From Alitta virens (taxonomy: Eukaryota; Annelida; Polychaeta; Phyllodocida; Nereididae): a stretch of 64,000 nt of DNA. The number at the start of each line of letters is the position of its first letter. Position 1 is the stretch's first letter. The stretch spans positions 29,895,250 through 29,959,249 of the forward strand of contig OW028579.1 in assembly GCA_932294295.1 (NCBI GenBank), given 5' to 3'. The notes beneath the pieces were generated by a model. The model was given only the letters and a program-made list of their open reading frames with translations, ran no database searches and had not been told where the DNA came from. Shown one piece after another: positions 1 to 9,996 of this stretch. The translations under genes and the position numbers were made by a program.

Positions 1-241
1 TATTGTCCTTTCGTATACATGAAAAGTAAGTAATGCATAAATATTTGAAAGAACTGGGGACCAAATTATCAAGTGGCCCCCATGGATGGAAGAGGAATGC
101 ATGCATGCACAGACCTCTCAGACAGTGTGAGGGATGCTACTGCTTCTATTGAATTTCATAAAACAGCTACACTCTGTACAGACTTTAATAATAATAATAG
201 CTTCAGTAACTGCTATCACCTTAGTTATTCTGATCAGCAGC

Positions 242-304
242 AAATGTAATGATGAGCATAATAAATGTAATGATGAGCATAATAAATGTAATGATGAGCA
301 TAAT
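242..304. repeat. Three-copy 21 bp tandem repeat
   Basis: The unit AAATGTAATGATGAGCATAAT is repeated three times. It makes a short open frame with repeated NDEHNKC residues that looks accidental. The rest of 1-817 is non-coding intron or flank with an inverted-repeat element and a SINE. Confidence 0.85.
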
Positions 305-337
305 AAGAATTGGCTTCAATGTCAAAGTTTCATTCGT

Positions 338-480
338 TGCATGCCTGTCTCTAAACAACTGATGACCTCACCATCGGTCAATTGATGAAGTCAATGAGTG
401 CTATTGGACCATTGGTGACGTCATTAATTGTTTGGAGACAGGCATGTAAAAAATTACGCATGACTTGCAGGCCCTATATG
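338..480. mobile_element. Small inverted-repeat (MITE-like) element, copy A
   Basis: CATGCCTGTCTCTAAACAA near 340 pairs with TTGTTTGGAGACAGGCATG near 430-448. The right end (GACTTGCAGGCCCTAT) recurs at the right end of 2192-2337. The left end is less clear. Confidence 0.5.
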
Positions 481-502
481 ATCAAGGCATTTGTAATGAT
501 GA

Positions 503-690
503 TGGTGGTGGTGGTGGATTAGGGCTTTACGTCCTGTATTTCTGCACCTGCTGGGCTAATTAGGACAGGTAGGGACCATGGCAATGAGACGAAGGATGAA
601 ACAGCCATCCAACATAGGCTCGACTGGGAATTGAACTCGTAACCCAGTGGTTGGAAGCTTGTAATGGCCACACCGTGTAGCGCATTTACC
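503..690 (-). mobile_element. tRNA-derived SINE, copy 1 (diverged)
   Basis: Minus-strand copy with tail GATTAGGGC(TTTACGTCC) and the body shared by all twelve copies. The tRNA-like head is strongly altered here. Confidence 0.8.
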
Positions 691-817
691 CACTCACTTC
701 TATTGGTGTGCACGTAGTAGAACATGAACTGACTTTAGAGCTCCACATTTGCAGAATCGTTTCAAATAAATCTCCTATGTATCATCGAATTATGATGTAG
801 CTTTTATCTAATTTCAG

Positions 818-901
818 GAAAATTGGATAAAGAAACAGTTGAACTTATGCAGTTATCAAGATGTGGGGACGAGTCTAACCTTGCAGAATACAGGGTAGTA
901 G
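818..901 (+). CDS. Gene 1 exon a: pro-domain end with cysteine switch
   Basis: 84 bp, acceptor ATTTCAG and donor GTGAGT. It encodes the last pro-domain helix and the switch region [12 protein letters not shown]. The cysteine that ligates the catalytic zinc in the latent enzyme is present. The usual Pro before RCG is Ser, and the usual PD after it is altered. In genes 2 and 3 the same segment is part of a longer 211 bp exon, so intron positions differ between the two subfamilies. Confidence 0.88.
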
Positions 902-1437
902 GTGAGTTGTGTTGGTTTCTTGTTCCTGCATTTTGGACATTTACAACCAAATGACCGACCAACAAACCGAGAGACTAACTGACCAAGAGAGGGAGTGACT
1001 GACCAACCAATCAATCAACCAACCAATCAACAACGAACACTGACCAACTGACTGATGACAATCAATCAATCAATCAATCAATCAATTAATCAACCAACCA
1101 ATCCTTTATTCTCTCTTGTTCTAATTTCTGAAATCAAGTTCTGGAAAGTTACCCCACACATAATGATCTTAGAAGAAGCCCGTCTATGATCTATTGAGAG
1201 CTTGTCTTTTTTGTAAGTCTTGCTCCTAAAAAGGTTAAAAACTAGGTACAAATTATATACAAATATTGTAAATACGTATGTCTTGGGATTTTCCAATAGT
1301 GAATAAAGACCTTTCCTGGTTTTAAGATACTTGTAATCTCGAATTCAAAAACCTTTTTTTAAACTACGACAGGGTGGTCTTAATTATATAAAATTGTATC
1401 TTTTTTTAAAGGTGTCTAATGAAAGTAACGCAATTGC

Positions 1438-1481
<44 letters not shown>

Positions 1482-4400
1482 ACTGACTGATTTATTTATT
1501 TATTCGTGTATAACGAGGATTTGACGGGTTTACTCCATATACTATCTAATCCAAAATAAGTTATGTTGACTAACTTAGTCTTAAAACATTGTCACCTAAC
1601 GGTATATTGACTCAATTTTCTCCAGGATCATGGTCCAAACGGTCTCTAACATACAGATTAAAAGATACCACGAATGACATGACACTTGCTCAACAAAAGG
1701 AAGAAATCAGAAGAGCTTTTCAGGTATGTTTATATGTGTGTGTGTGTGTGATTAGGGCCTTACGTCCTGTATTTCTGCATCAGTTGGGCTAATTAGGACA
1801 GGCAGAGACCATGGCAATAGGAGACAAAGGAGGAAACAGCTTGTTGTAATAGAATTCATATGTATGTTACATTGTACATTCAAAATCGAATATTATTTAT
1901 AATTCTACATCCCAAATTATGTATATTTTGACTCATCACTTGCTATCCTATGTCAATTAGGTGCAGAGTTATGGCAAAACTAGTGTTTTGGAGGCGGCCA
2001 TGTTTGATTTCAAGATGGCTGCCTTACGAATGAAAAAAAAAAAAATGGAACCAACTTAGGCTTTGTTCCTAAGGGTCCAAAGATTAAAAGAAGCATTGGC
2101 TTCAAAAATGTACCCCAAAGTTAGGAAACAATACACAATTCCCTACACTACAGGAGACATCCTGGGTCTCCGTGGAGTGTGCTACCTTATTATAGGACCT
2201 GCAAGTCACACGTGACTTTGTTGTATGCTGTCTACAAACAATTGACGACGTCACTATTGGTTGATGAGGTCAATAAGTGTGATTGGCCCATTTGTGATGT
2301 CTTCAACAAATCACGCTGGACTTGCAGGCCCTATTGTATTCGGCACATATAGCTCAGTGATTGTGTCTTTACCTCTTTCTTCAGGTCTGGTCAGATGTCT
2401 CCGATTTGACTTTCACTGAAACAAGAGGAAGACCGGATATTGAGTTACGATTTGCATCTGGTTACCATGGAGACGGAGATGCCTTCGATGGACCTGGAGG
2501 CACCCTAGCACACGCCTACTTCCCCTTTGCTGGAGGCGACTGCCATTTTGATGATGGCGAGGATTTCACATTCAACTCGAGCAGAGGTAAAGTATAATGG
2601 GGGAAAGTATTACCAGAGGTCATTGCCACCGGAAAAGATAACCATTGTTTGATGACGTCATCTATTCAGTGATGTCATTGAATGATGATGTCATGTGCTT
2701 TATCTGCTTCAGTGGCAGTGCTGCCCTCTGGTGGTTTTTCTCCCCATTGCAATTAAGCAAAAGGTAAAAATCATACAAACACCATGCCTGGTTTTGAAAA
2801 AAAAAGGTAGGATCCTGTTGTAATCACAATAACGTGTAACATTAGCCTTATAATGGTATGCTATGGCTCTTCAATCCCAGGCCCAGGCACCCTTCAAGAG
2901 CAACATCCCAGCTGGATGTCGTTCGGATGAGACGTTAAATTGGCGGTCCCTTGTACTCAGTGTCTATGCTGAGGCTAGTAAAGGATCCCCCCCCCCCCCC
3001 CCCATGAGGTAAAATGTGTATCATGGGTAGACTCTTCCTCTCCCTCACCTCATCAATCAACCCTCAATAGCGGCAAGAACTTGCCTTAGAGGGCGCTTTC
3101 ATATCAATCTATCTATCTATCTATCTATCACCATTTCTCAGTTGTTTATATCATTAGTGTAATTAATAACTGACTCAATATTGTAGCTTAGATGTATATT
3201 CCCTTTGTCATTTACCAGAGAAAATTGGTACTTCAATTGCAGCCCTCATGAACAATATCCAACTGATAACAGACAGTCAATTTCCCTAAAAAGTATGGAA
3301 ATTTACTATACATCCACAAAAACAGTGTTATGAAAATCTGTAAATCACATAAAGTAAACTTAAGCGAGAAAACCTCAGCAATGTATATATTTCGATGTTT
3401 TTTACTTCCAGGAATCAATTTTTTCCAAGTGGCAGCACATGAACTGGGTCATTCCTTGGGACTCGATCACTCAAATGACCGAGGAGCACTTATGGCTGCC
3501 TTTTACAGGGGATATCGTCGCAATTTCAGATTGTCTGCAGATGATATCAACGGCATCCAAAGAATTTATGGTGTGTATGATGTAAATACAAGATTACAGG
3601 CCCCATCCCCATTAGTATCAATACAGAATGTTGCCACAATAGTGGATTTTCACGGAAGTTTCTCTGTATTTCCACCATGTGGCTAAAACAGAATACTGCA
3701 ATTCAATTGGCTGAAAAAATTCCCGCCCTTGGCTGTGATTGGCTGAAGCAAAATGCACCCTAGCAGCAATATTCTTAGTACATTTTAATGTATATTTGAC
3801 ACTTTATCATTTAGTTGATTTTTGTTATTTTTCTGAGAAAGTTATATCTATGGAATCAGTTAGTTATTATCTACAAAATGAGTAATGAGAGAAGAGGAAA
3901 GACTTATGTCTTGCTGAGTTCAGAGCTGTTCAGTGAAAAGACTATATTAATGTCCCACCACAGTTTGCAAGCTGAGAGTTGAACAACAGTCAGATCCATT
4001 TTCTATGTAACTTAATGTATGTATGTACTTATATCTTCGCAGGTCAAAACACCAAACCTCAGCCCCACGCGCCAAACATTCCTCAGGGGCCGAACACCAT
4101 TCAACCTCGAACAACGCGACCCACTTGGGGCCCAAGACCAACTAGGTTCCCAAGTGCAACTGGAGTCCCAAGTGGTGGATATGATTATTGTCAAGACAGT
4201 GGGTTGGATGCCATGTTCACACTGTCGAATGAGCGAACGTACGGATTTAAAGGTAAATGGCAAAAATACATCAAACTAGTAGTTTATTGTGGGACACCTT
4301 CATAACTTATGACACGAGTCAACATTTGAAATTAAATAGTTGTTAAAGTATTTACCAACTGGTTCGCTACAGATGAACCATGAACCAAACTATTCTGTGC

Positions 4401-7400
4401 TTCAGGGTAAATACAAACAAGTGTAAGGCTAGATTTGGCTAGTTCACTGTAAAACCAAGTGTTTAGATTCTGAACACGTAGTTAAATGCGTTTTTGTAAC
4501 CACTGATGAGATTTGCACAAAATAAAATTCAGGTAACATACATTCTATATGCAAAATATCAGGTCTTATGTGAAATACAAATTCCTAACAATCAACAGTG
4601 AAACATGGTTATATTATTTTCCTAAACATCACCAATTATCCCCAAATGATTGGGACACATAAGTATTTGTCATAATAAACACTTGTTTATGTAAATGCTC
4701 TGTCCATGTATCAACTGTGAGAGCTCTGATCGCTGCGAATTTAATGAACTGCAATAACCAAAGATTACAGTACAAGGTCATATCCTCCGTTTCTCTTCCA
4801 TTTTTCCTATCAGTGTACAAAATATCATGGCATCACTTTGGTAATTTTTAAATCAATAATATGGATTGATAACTGGTAAATTTAATAGCGCTGTTTTCCG
4901 CAACCAGTTCCAATAGGTAACTGAAATATGATTTGTATAACCTGAAAAAGACATCATAATGGTAATTATGAAATCACCAATATCAGTGTTGGTCAACATG
5001 AGACATGTACACATCAAGTTTCGTAAACGTAGCATTTGTTTTACCATGTGAAGTGTAACAGTTATTTTGAAAATTGCGACATCTGATATACCCATTCCTC
5101 AAAGACTTGTTTCCATGGCAACAGAAAAAGGGGTTTTACTTTATATAAATGCACAGATATTTTGTATATAAATTTTCATTACCTGAATTTCATTTTGTGC
5201 AAATATCATCAGTCTATGTCAATTATAACTGTCTATATGAAAAAATGGTCCGAACTTTCTGAACGCCCCTCTTACATACTCAGTCACCCCCTATCATCAT
5301 TGACAATCATGCTCCCATTTCCATCACTGACTCTTTTACAACATAGGATTAACCATGAGGTTAAATATTTATTACAGAGCTTGCTACGTTCTGCCATAGC
5401 TAACCAGAGCTGGAATAATTACCTAAGCTACAACACTTTATAAGTTAAACACTGTGTATTAATTAGTGTGCAGATAAACATAACCCTAAACACCACATTT
5501 ATTATAATGTTTATACATATAAATGCTGCCTGTAACTAAAGTCCTTATATATATCCTAAATATCCACCTATCCCTGATTGTTAAAATAATTTAATCTTGT
5601 CTATCCAATTTTTAAGTGTGAACAAATTATTTCTTATCTTCCTCTTTCTTGTCTTCCTTGCAGGCAATTTTTACTTCAGATTTGGTGATTCCGCAATAGA
5701 ACCTTCTTACCCTAGATTGATCAGCAATGTTTGGCCAGGACTGCCAGACAACGTTGATGCGGCTTTTAATGTTGAAAGAGGACCATCAGGCAGGGAAGAA
5801 ATTTGGTTCTTCAAGGTACAGAAATCCACATCATTGTCAAAATTGATGATACTTACTTATATGATGTTTATACATGACATGTATTACATGTTAACTGGTA
5901 AGGTCATTTACATGTGTGCTAGGTATAGGATAGCTGTGTTGGCAACCGGGGTTCCAGGCCTTCACCCAGTGTTACCACCCTATCCAGGAGAATGCCCAGG
6001 ACAAAATTTTATGTTAAAACCAAATAATTCAAAATATGATATAAAACGAGATACGAAAAGGGTAGTATGGAGAGATAACTTTTTATAATACCCTTTTTTT
6101 TTTATCTTAGTGTATGATGGGTGAAATTAGGTAACGCTGAATCAAAATGATCAATCACTTTACTATCTCAAATTATGTCCATGTAATGTTGAATAAAAAC
6201 GAATATTCTGACGGAGTATGTTAATTACCAGTTTCATCCTCTATTCAAATCTGTCCTTCTCATACAAATTACCATTTTTGTAAAAAGTTTATATGTTATC
6301 TGATATTGCCTGCCACTTCAACTGTCATTTTTACACTAAGTTTTCCCTGGAATGCATTCACAAATATTTATGCTTGTGGTCTAATAAAGTGAATTGAACA
6401 GAGGTTTTTCATTTGATGACAACATGGAAATAATTAAAAAAGTAAGTAATATAATAAATCATTTTCATATTCAATTGCAGGGCAGCCGTCTATACTATTA
6501 TGGAACTAACGGCCGAGCAGTCCGGGGTGAACGAGAAATCTCAGCAGCCATCCCAGGTCTTCCCAATGACATTGACGCTATATTTGTATGGTCTGGTAAT
6601 AGCAGAGTTTATGCAATGAAAGGTATATGCCATCTAGCATTTATTTGAATATTTAAAAGTAAATTTCTGTAAGCAGGGTATTTCATTTATCAGAATATGA
6701 AGTGATGATATTGGGCTTACTGATTTGCCTAAAGCACACAAAAGATAAATATTTCTCTTGGTCAGTTTGCAATTGGAAATTTTTTTTCTACAAATGACAT
6801 TCAAAATTTTCCTAATATCTGAAATTCTGATGTTTAAATTTGGTCTAACTGATACCTTAAGTAAGGGTTATGGAAGACTTTCAATGGCATGTTGTGGTGT
6901 ATCTCCATGACCTACATTCATCTTAGGAGCCCCTGGTGGGATTTCCTTGAGTGATTTTGCAAAGAATCAAGAAAGCATTTCAAGTGTAGTTCTAATAATT
7001 ATAGATGACCACAACATGTCCATAAAAAAAGATGCACTCATAAATTGTGAAGTTTAAAGTTGTATGACGAAACAGAATACATTCACGAAACAATTAGAGA
7101 ATGAATGACTGTTGATAAATACATACATCGTGTACTGTAACAGAATATATTTATCATGTCCTTATAAGTTGCTACAAATAATTTGCCCCTTGCTGCCTTG
7201 TAAACAGATCTTTCTTGTTAAGATGCCTACATCATTCAATTTCTCCTTACAGGTTCCAACTACTACAAGATTGCTTCTACGCTAGACAAAGTCGACCCAC
7301 AGTATCCAAGGAACATCAATGTCTGGACCCAGAATTCAGATTACGCAATCCAGCAAGCACTGTCAAGTGGAATAGATGCTGCTCTCCAATACAAAAATGG

Positions 7401-8119
7401 CAGGACTTACTTTTTCAAGGGTCAGGATTATTACAGACTTACGGATAGCGAATTAAAGGTAAGTAATAATTAACAACAACCCTGGTGGGGGCCAAGCTCA
7501 GTGGTAGCGCACTGGGCTTCCAACCACTGGGTCCCGGGTTCGATTCCCGGCCGAGCCTAAGTTGGATGGTTTTTTCATCCCATATCTCATTGCCAAGTTC
7601 CCTGCCTGTCCTAATTAGCCCAACAGGTGCAGAAATACAGGATGTAAAGCCCTAATCCACCCACCCAACTTAATCAACAACCACTTGAAACAGTGAGCTC
7701 CATGTATAGGTGTATAGAGTAGTTGACGTTAATGTCTAATCATGTTGTGGATAGCTAGTGTACAGAAAATAATCAATTATGAAAGAGATATCACAAGCCT
7801 GTACCTGTGAATGAGGGAATTTTCTCCATAGCTTGGAGTCTCACATCTGCAGCATTAGCAAAGCATTCTTTTACCAGGTTCCCTCCATGCATAAGATCAA
7901 TGAGTCGGCTGACGTCTGCTGATGTTGACTTAAATTTAGTCCAATGTGGACCTGATCTGGTAAATTATCTGGGATATTTTCTCAAGAGTTAAAATTATAC
8001 AAACTAGAAATGTGACTTATCAAAAGCATATTATAGTCTTTTAATTCATTCTTGTATGTAAATATCATTTTATTTTAAATTAAAAAGCTATCAATGCTCT
8101 TTCCTCAATTTAAGATATC

Positions 8120-8163
<44 letters not shown>

Positions 8164-8240
8164 GTATATTTTTTTACTTGCAGTTTGACAGCGATTATCC
8201 ACGAACGATCTCTTATTGGTGGTTTGGTTGCAAGAACTGA
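818..8240 (+). CDS. Matrix metalloproteinase with hemopexin domain, 3' nine exons (gene 1; 5' end outside window)
   Basis: Secreted or pericellular zinc endopeptidase of family M10A, expected to cleave extracellular-matrix proteins. Nine exons join in one open frame: 818-901, 1626-1723, 2385-2586, 3412-3570, 4043-4252, 5664-5815, 6481-6622, 7253-7458, 8184-8240. Every boundary is AG/GT and the phases match, giving about 435 residues. Domain order is the pro-domain end with a cysteine-switch-like SRCGDE, the catalytic domain with [11 protein letters not shown], a Pro/Thr-rich hinge, and a hemopexin domain opening and closing with cysteines. Signal peptide and early pro-domain are missing because they lie left of base 1. 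No furin site (RxK/RR) is seen before the catalytic domain. Ordinary gelatinase inserts are absent. The orthology to a named vertebrate MMP cannot be decided here. Family assignment is very sure; exon ends are predictions. Confidence 0.93.
1040..1490. repeat. Segment bounded by inverted (AATC)n and (GATT)n microsatellites
   Basis: (AATC)n at about 1060-1100 and its reverse complement (GATT)n at about 1436-1485 flank 340 bp of non-coding DNA in intron a-b of gene 1. The arms could pair. Confidence 0.6.
1626..1723 (+). CDS. Gene 1 exon b: start of catalytic domain
   Basis: 98 bp between CTCCAG and GTATGT. It carries the typical first strand of the MMP catalytic domain (WSKRSLTYR) and the following helix ending in RRAFQ. 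The mature N-terminus should lie just before this. A truncated SINE copy sits directly behind the donor. Confidence 0.9.
1734..1845 (-). mobile_element. tRNA-derived SINE, copy 2 (truncated)
   Basis: Only the 3' body and a (GT)n tail are present. The tRNA-like head is missing. Lies 10 bp after the donor of gene 1 exon b. Confidence 0.8.
2192..2337. mobile_element. Small inverted-repeat (MITE-like) element, copy B
   Basis: Starts TAGGACCTGCAAGTC and ends GACTTGCAGGCCCTA, an inverted pair. The interior is rich in TGACGTC-like words, as in copy A. Lies in intron b-c of gene 1. Confidence 0.6.
2385..2586 (+). CDS. Gene 1 exon c: structural zinc and calcium region of catalytic domain
   Basis: 202 bp between TTCTTCAG and GTAAAG. 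Begins [12 protein letters not shown] and contains [19 protein letters not shown] and GDCHFDDGE. These are the canonical MMP structural-zinc ligands (His, Asp, His, His) and calcium ligands (DGPGG loop, DDxE). A cysteine in GDCHF is unusual. Genes 2 and 3 split this exon in two (80 + 152 bp). Confidence 0.93.
2870..3130 (-). repeat. Dispersed repeat R1, copy A, with C-run and (ATCT)n
   Basis: Contains GGATGTCGTTCGGATGAGACG and GCGGCAAGAACTTGCC. The same words occur inverted at 9163-9640. A run of about 16 C interrupts it at 2988, and an (ATCT)n microsatellite ends it. Confidence 0.75.
3412..3570 (+). CDS. Gene 1 exon d: catalytic zinc site
   Basis: 159 bp between CTTCCAG and GTGTGT. Contains [11 protein letters not shown], the three zinc-binding histidines and the catalytic Glu, followed by the Met-turn in GALMAAFY and the closing helix [11 protein letters not shown]. 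The size is identical to the matching exon of genes 2, 3 and the pseudogene (159 bp). The Met-turn lacks the common MYP tripeptide. Confidence 0.95.
4043..4252 (+). CDS. Gene 1 exon e: hinge and start of hemopexin blade 1
   Basis: 210 bp between TTCGCAG and GTAAAT. Encodes a Pro/Thr/Arg-rich hinge, probably O-glycosylated, then [15 protein letters not shown]. That is the first hemopexin strand, with the cysteine that normally pairs with the one near the C-terminus. Confidence 0.9.
5664..5815 (+). CDS. Gene 1 exon f: hemopexin blades 1-2
   Basis: 152 bp between TTGCAG and GTACAG. Contains [21 protein letters not shown] and IWFFK, the recurring hemopexin signature (W-PGLP-x-x-DAAF). Open frame and phases agree with both neighbours. 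Confidence 0.92.
6481..6622 (+). CDS. Gene 1 exon g: hemopexin blades 2-3
   Basis: 142 bp between AATTGCAG and GTATAT. Encodes a second hemopexin repeat with [14 protein letters not shown] and a strand RVYAMKG. Phase 0 to phase 1. Confidence 0.9.
7253..7458 (+). CDS. Gene 1 exon h: hemopexin blades 3-4
   Basis: 206 bp between CCTTACAG and GTAAGT. Contains [40 protein letters not shown] copy starts 25 bp after the donor. Confidence 0.92.
7483..7672 (+). mobile_element. tRNA-derived SINE, copy 3
   Basis: Plus-strand, nearly full copy in the last intron of gene 1. The head contains box A-like AAGCTCAGTGGTAGC and box B GGTTCGATTCC. The tail is TAATC(CACC)n. Confidence 0.88.
8184..8240 (+). CDS. 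Gene 1 exon i: last exon, end of hemopexin blade 4 with closing cysteine
   Basis: 57 bp after ACTTGCAG. Encodes [18 protein letters not shown] and stop TGA. The YPR-I-x-x-WW-x-GC ending is the standard close of the hemopexin domain and supplies the second cysteine of the domain disulfide. A (TA)n tract of about 35 bp lies just upstream of the acceptor. Confidence 0.92.
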   Translation, partial: FDSDYPRTISYWWFGCKN

Positions 8241-9162
8241 AGACAATGACTTATGAATTTTTTTATCTCGATTTATTTTGATTGACAGTTTTGTAACATC
8301 ACGATTTACAACATGCTGGCATGTTTTATTGTACTTACATCCATTTTGACATTTTCTTAGAAATAAAAGTTTACATAGGTGAACAAGTATCAGTTTTGAT
8401 ATTTCCAGTGGAACAAACAAAACACACTGTGGTTATATTACACCAGGTCAATTTCTGCCGAAAGACGGCGCTGGTCCGGTGCATAGCACCGGTCTTTCTG
8501 ATAACTCACGCGAAGCATCAAGGGATAAAGTAAAAAATTGATCGTTGAATAAGCGTCGTAACGCCATTATAACGCTTGTTCAGTCCCATTTATTTCGTTA
8601 GAATGCTTTTGCTTTTCACGAAAATAGTACCTTCTGCAGTAGGTTGAATTCCTAGGTAAAGTTGTTCAATTTCACGACGTTAGTAGAGTTAAAGTCAAAA
8701 GAAATCGTCTGAATTAATTTTACAGTGAGTGGCTTCTTGGAAGAAAAGAATAAGGCGTAGTAATCGCACTACTTTGTATGCAGACGACACGCGGAAGCAT
8801 TTCCCTCCCCGATTCTGGGGGAGCCGCAAATTGGTTATGAGAAAGGCCCGTGCTTCGCTCCGGATCATAGCGCCGCCTTACGGAAGAAAACAACACCAGG
8901 TGCCTTTAATTGCTCTGTGGAGGGATATAGGCCTAATCATGATAATGTTGCTGCCTCCAATATTGGCCAAGATTGCATATTGGGATATTGTGTCCTTTAG
9001 GCGAATCCGCAATCCTGTGGGCGAATCAGCTCTTCCAAAGTTCCCATCACTCATAGAATATTTCAAGTATATCAAGTGTGATCTATATACTCAGTAGTTT
9101 TACTACGGCGACCTCTATTGTTTTTTTGGTAACTCAAAAGTAGGTGTCATAAATTGCGGACC
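8241..9162. other. Intergenic DNA after gene 1, no gene recognised
   Basis: Apart from the poly(A) signal candidate this holds an unclassified stretch with a small hairpin (CCGGTGCATAGCACCGG near 8477) and a 122-codon open frame at 8729-9097 with no recognisable domain. Nothing else supported. Confidence 0.5.
8362..8367 (+). terminator. Candidate polyadenylation signal of gene 1
   Basis: AATAAA 122 bp after the stop codon of gene 1, the first on the plus strand in a suitable position. Transcript data would be needed to prove use. Confidence 0.45.
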
Positions 9163-9640
9163 ATGCAAGTTCTTGCCGCTATCGAGGGTTGATTGATAAG
9201 GTGAGAGAGTGGTGGGTGGTGGGTGGGTGATTAGGGCATTACGTCCTGTATTTCTGCACCAATTGGGCTAATTAGGACACGCAGAGACCATGGCAATGAG
9301 ACAAAGGATGAAACAGCCATCCAACTTAGGCTCGACCGAGAATCGAACCCGGGACCCAGCGGTTGGAAGCCCAGAGCGCTACCTCTGAGCTAGGCCTCCG
9401 CCCTGGTGAGAGAGTGGAGGAGTCCACCCATGTTACACATTTACCCAATGGGTGGGATCTTATACTTGCCTCAGCATAGACACTGAGTACCAGGGACCGC
9501 CAATTTACGTCTCATCCGAACGACATCCAACTGAGATGATGCTCATGAAAGGTTGCCCAGGCCTGGGATTAAACCCAGATCCTTCAGGATCAGGCGAGCC
9601 TCTTACTACTAGACCACCCAGCTGCTTTTCAGTGGATGGC
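9163..9640 (+). repeat. Dispersed repeat R1, copy B, split by SINE copy 4
   Basis: Inverted counterpart of 2870-3090, starting near CAAGTTCTTGCCGCTATCGAGG and carrying ACGTCTCATCCGAACGACATCC. SINE copy 4 is inserted in it. Confidence 0.75.
9213..9404 (-). mobile_element. tRNA-derived SINE, copy 4, with 13 bp target duplication
   Basis: Full-length minus-strand copy flanked by GGTGAGAGAGTGG at 9200-9212 and 9405-9417. It is nested in another dispersed repeat (9163-9640). This copy shows the element boundaries most clearly. Confidence 0.93.
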
Positions 9641-9877
9641 CAGGTACAACAGGTACACTATGTATAATAATTCAATAATTTTTAAACTGGTCATCAGATA
9701 GGAAAAACCTAGAATGAGCACTGTTGGTACTGGGGTTTCGAACTCTTCACCCCATTTGTTACTGCCCTTACCATGAGGAGGTCTATGACCCTCCAGGGCA
9801 AGTACCGTGGTAATTCACTGAGACTGAATGCATATGAGGAATGCAAAAAAAAATAAAAATCAAAGCAGCATTAAATT

Positions 9878-9996
9878 TTATAACCCTTTATTTGAATTCC
9901 AAACTGAAAACATAACAGTGACAAGTAATGAAAGAAAAATTAAATAAACTGATTGTTGTGTATTCCTGGATGATTTGTTGATTCGAGAGTAAGGAT
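9878..9996 (-). CDS. Gene 2 exon 7: hydrophobic C-terminal tail
   Basis: 119 bp after TTCTTTAG, including stop TAA. Encodes a polar stretch ([12 protein letters not shown]) and then [18 protein letters not shown], with NSNKGL at the end. The exon was found by comparison with 18119-18228 of gene 3, which has the same layout, acceptor phase and the shared words INKSS, NTQQ and LLVTV/ILVTV. AATAAA overlaps the last codons, which is odd for a coding exon but usable as poly(A) signal. Confidence 0.75.

Noticed and set aside
1060..1485. Inverted microsatellites as ends of a transposon
   Set aside because: Simple AATC/GATT repeats arise easily and no target duplication or second copy of the interior was found; listed only as a repeat.
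8729..9097. 122-codon ORF after gene 1
   Set aside because: No domain, no splice context, no second copy to support it. A YADD-like word is not in a reverse transcriptase setting.
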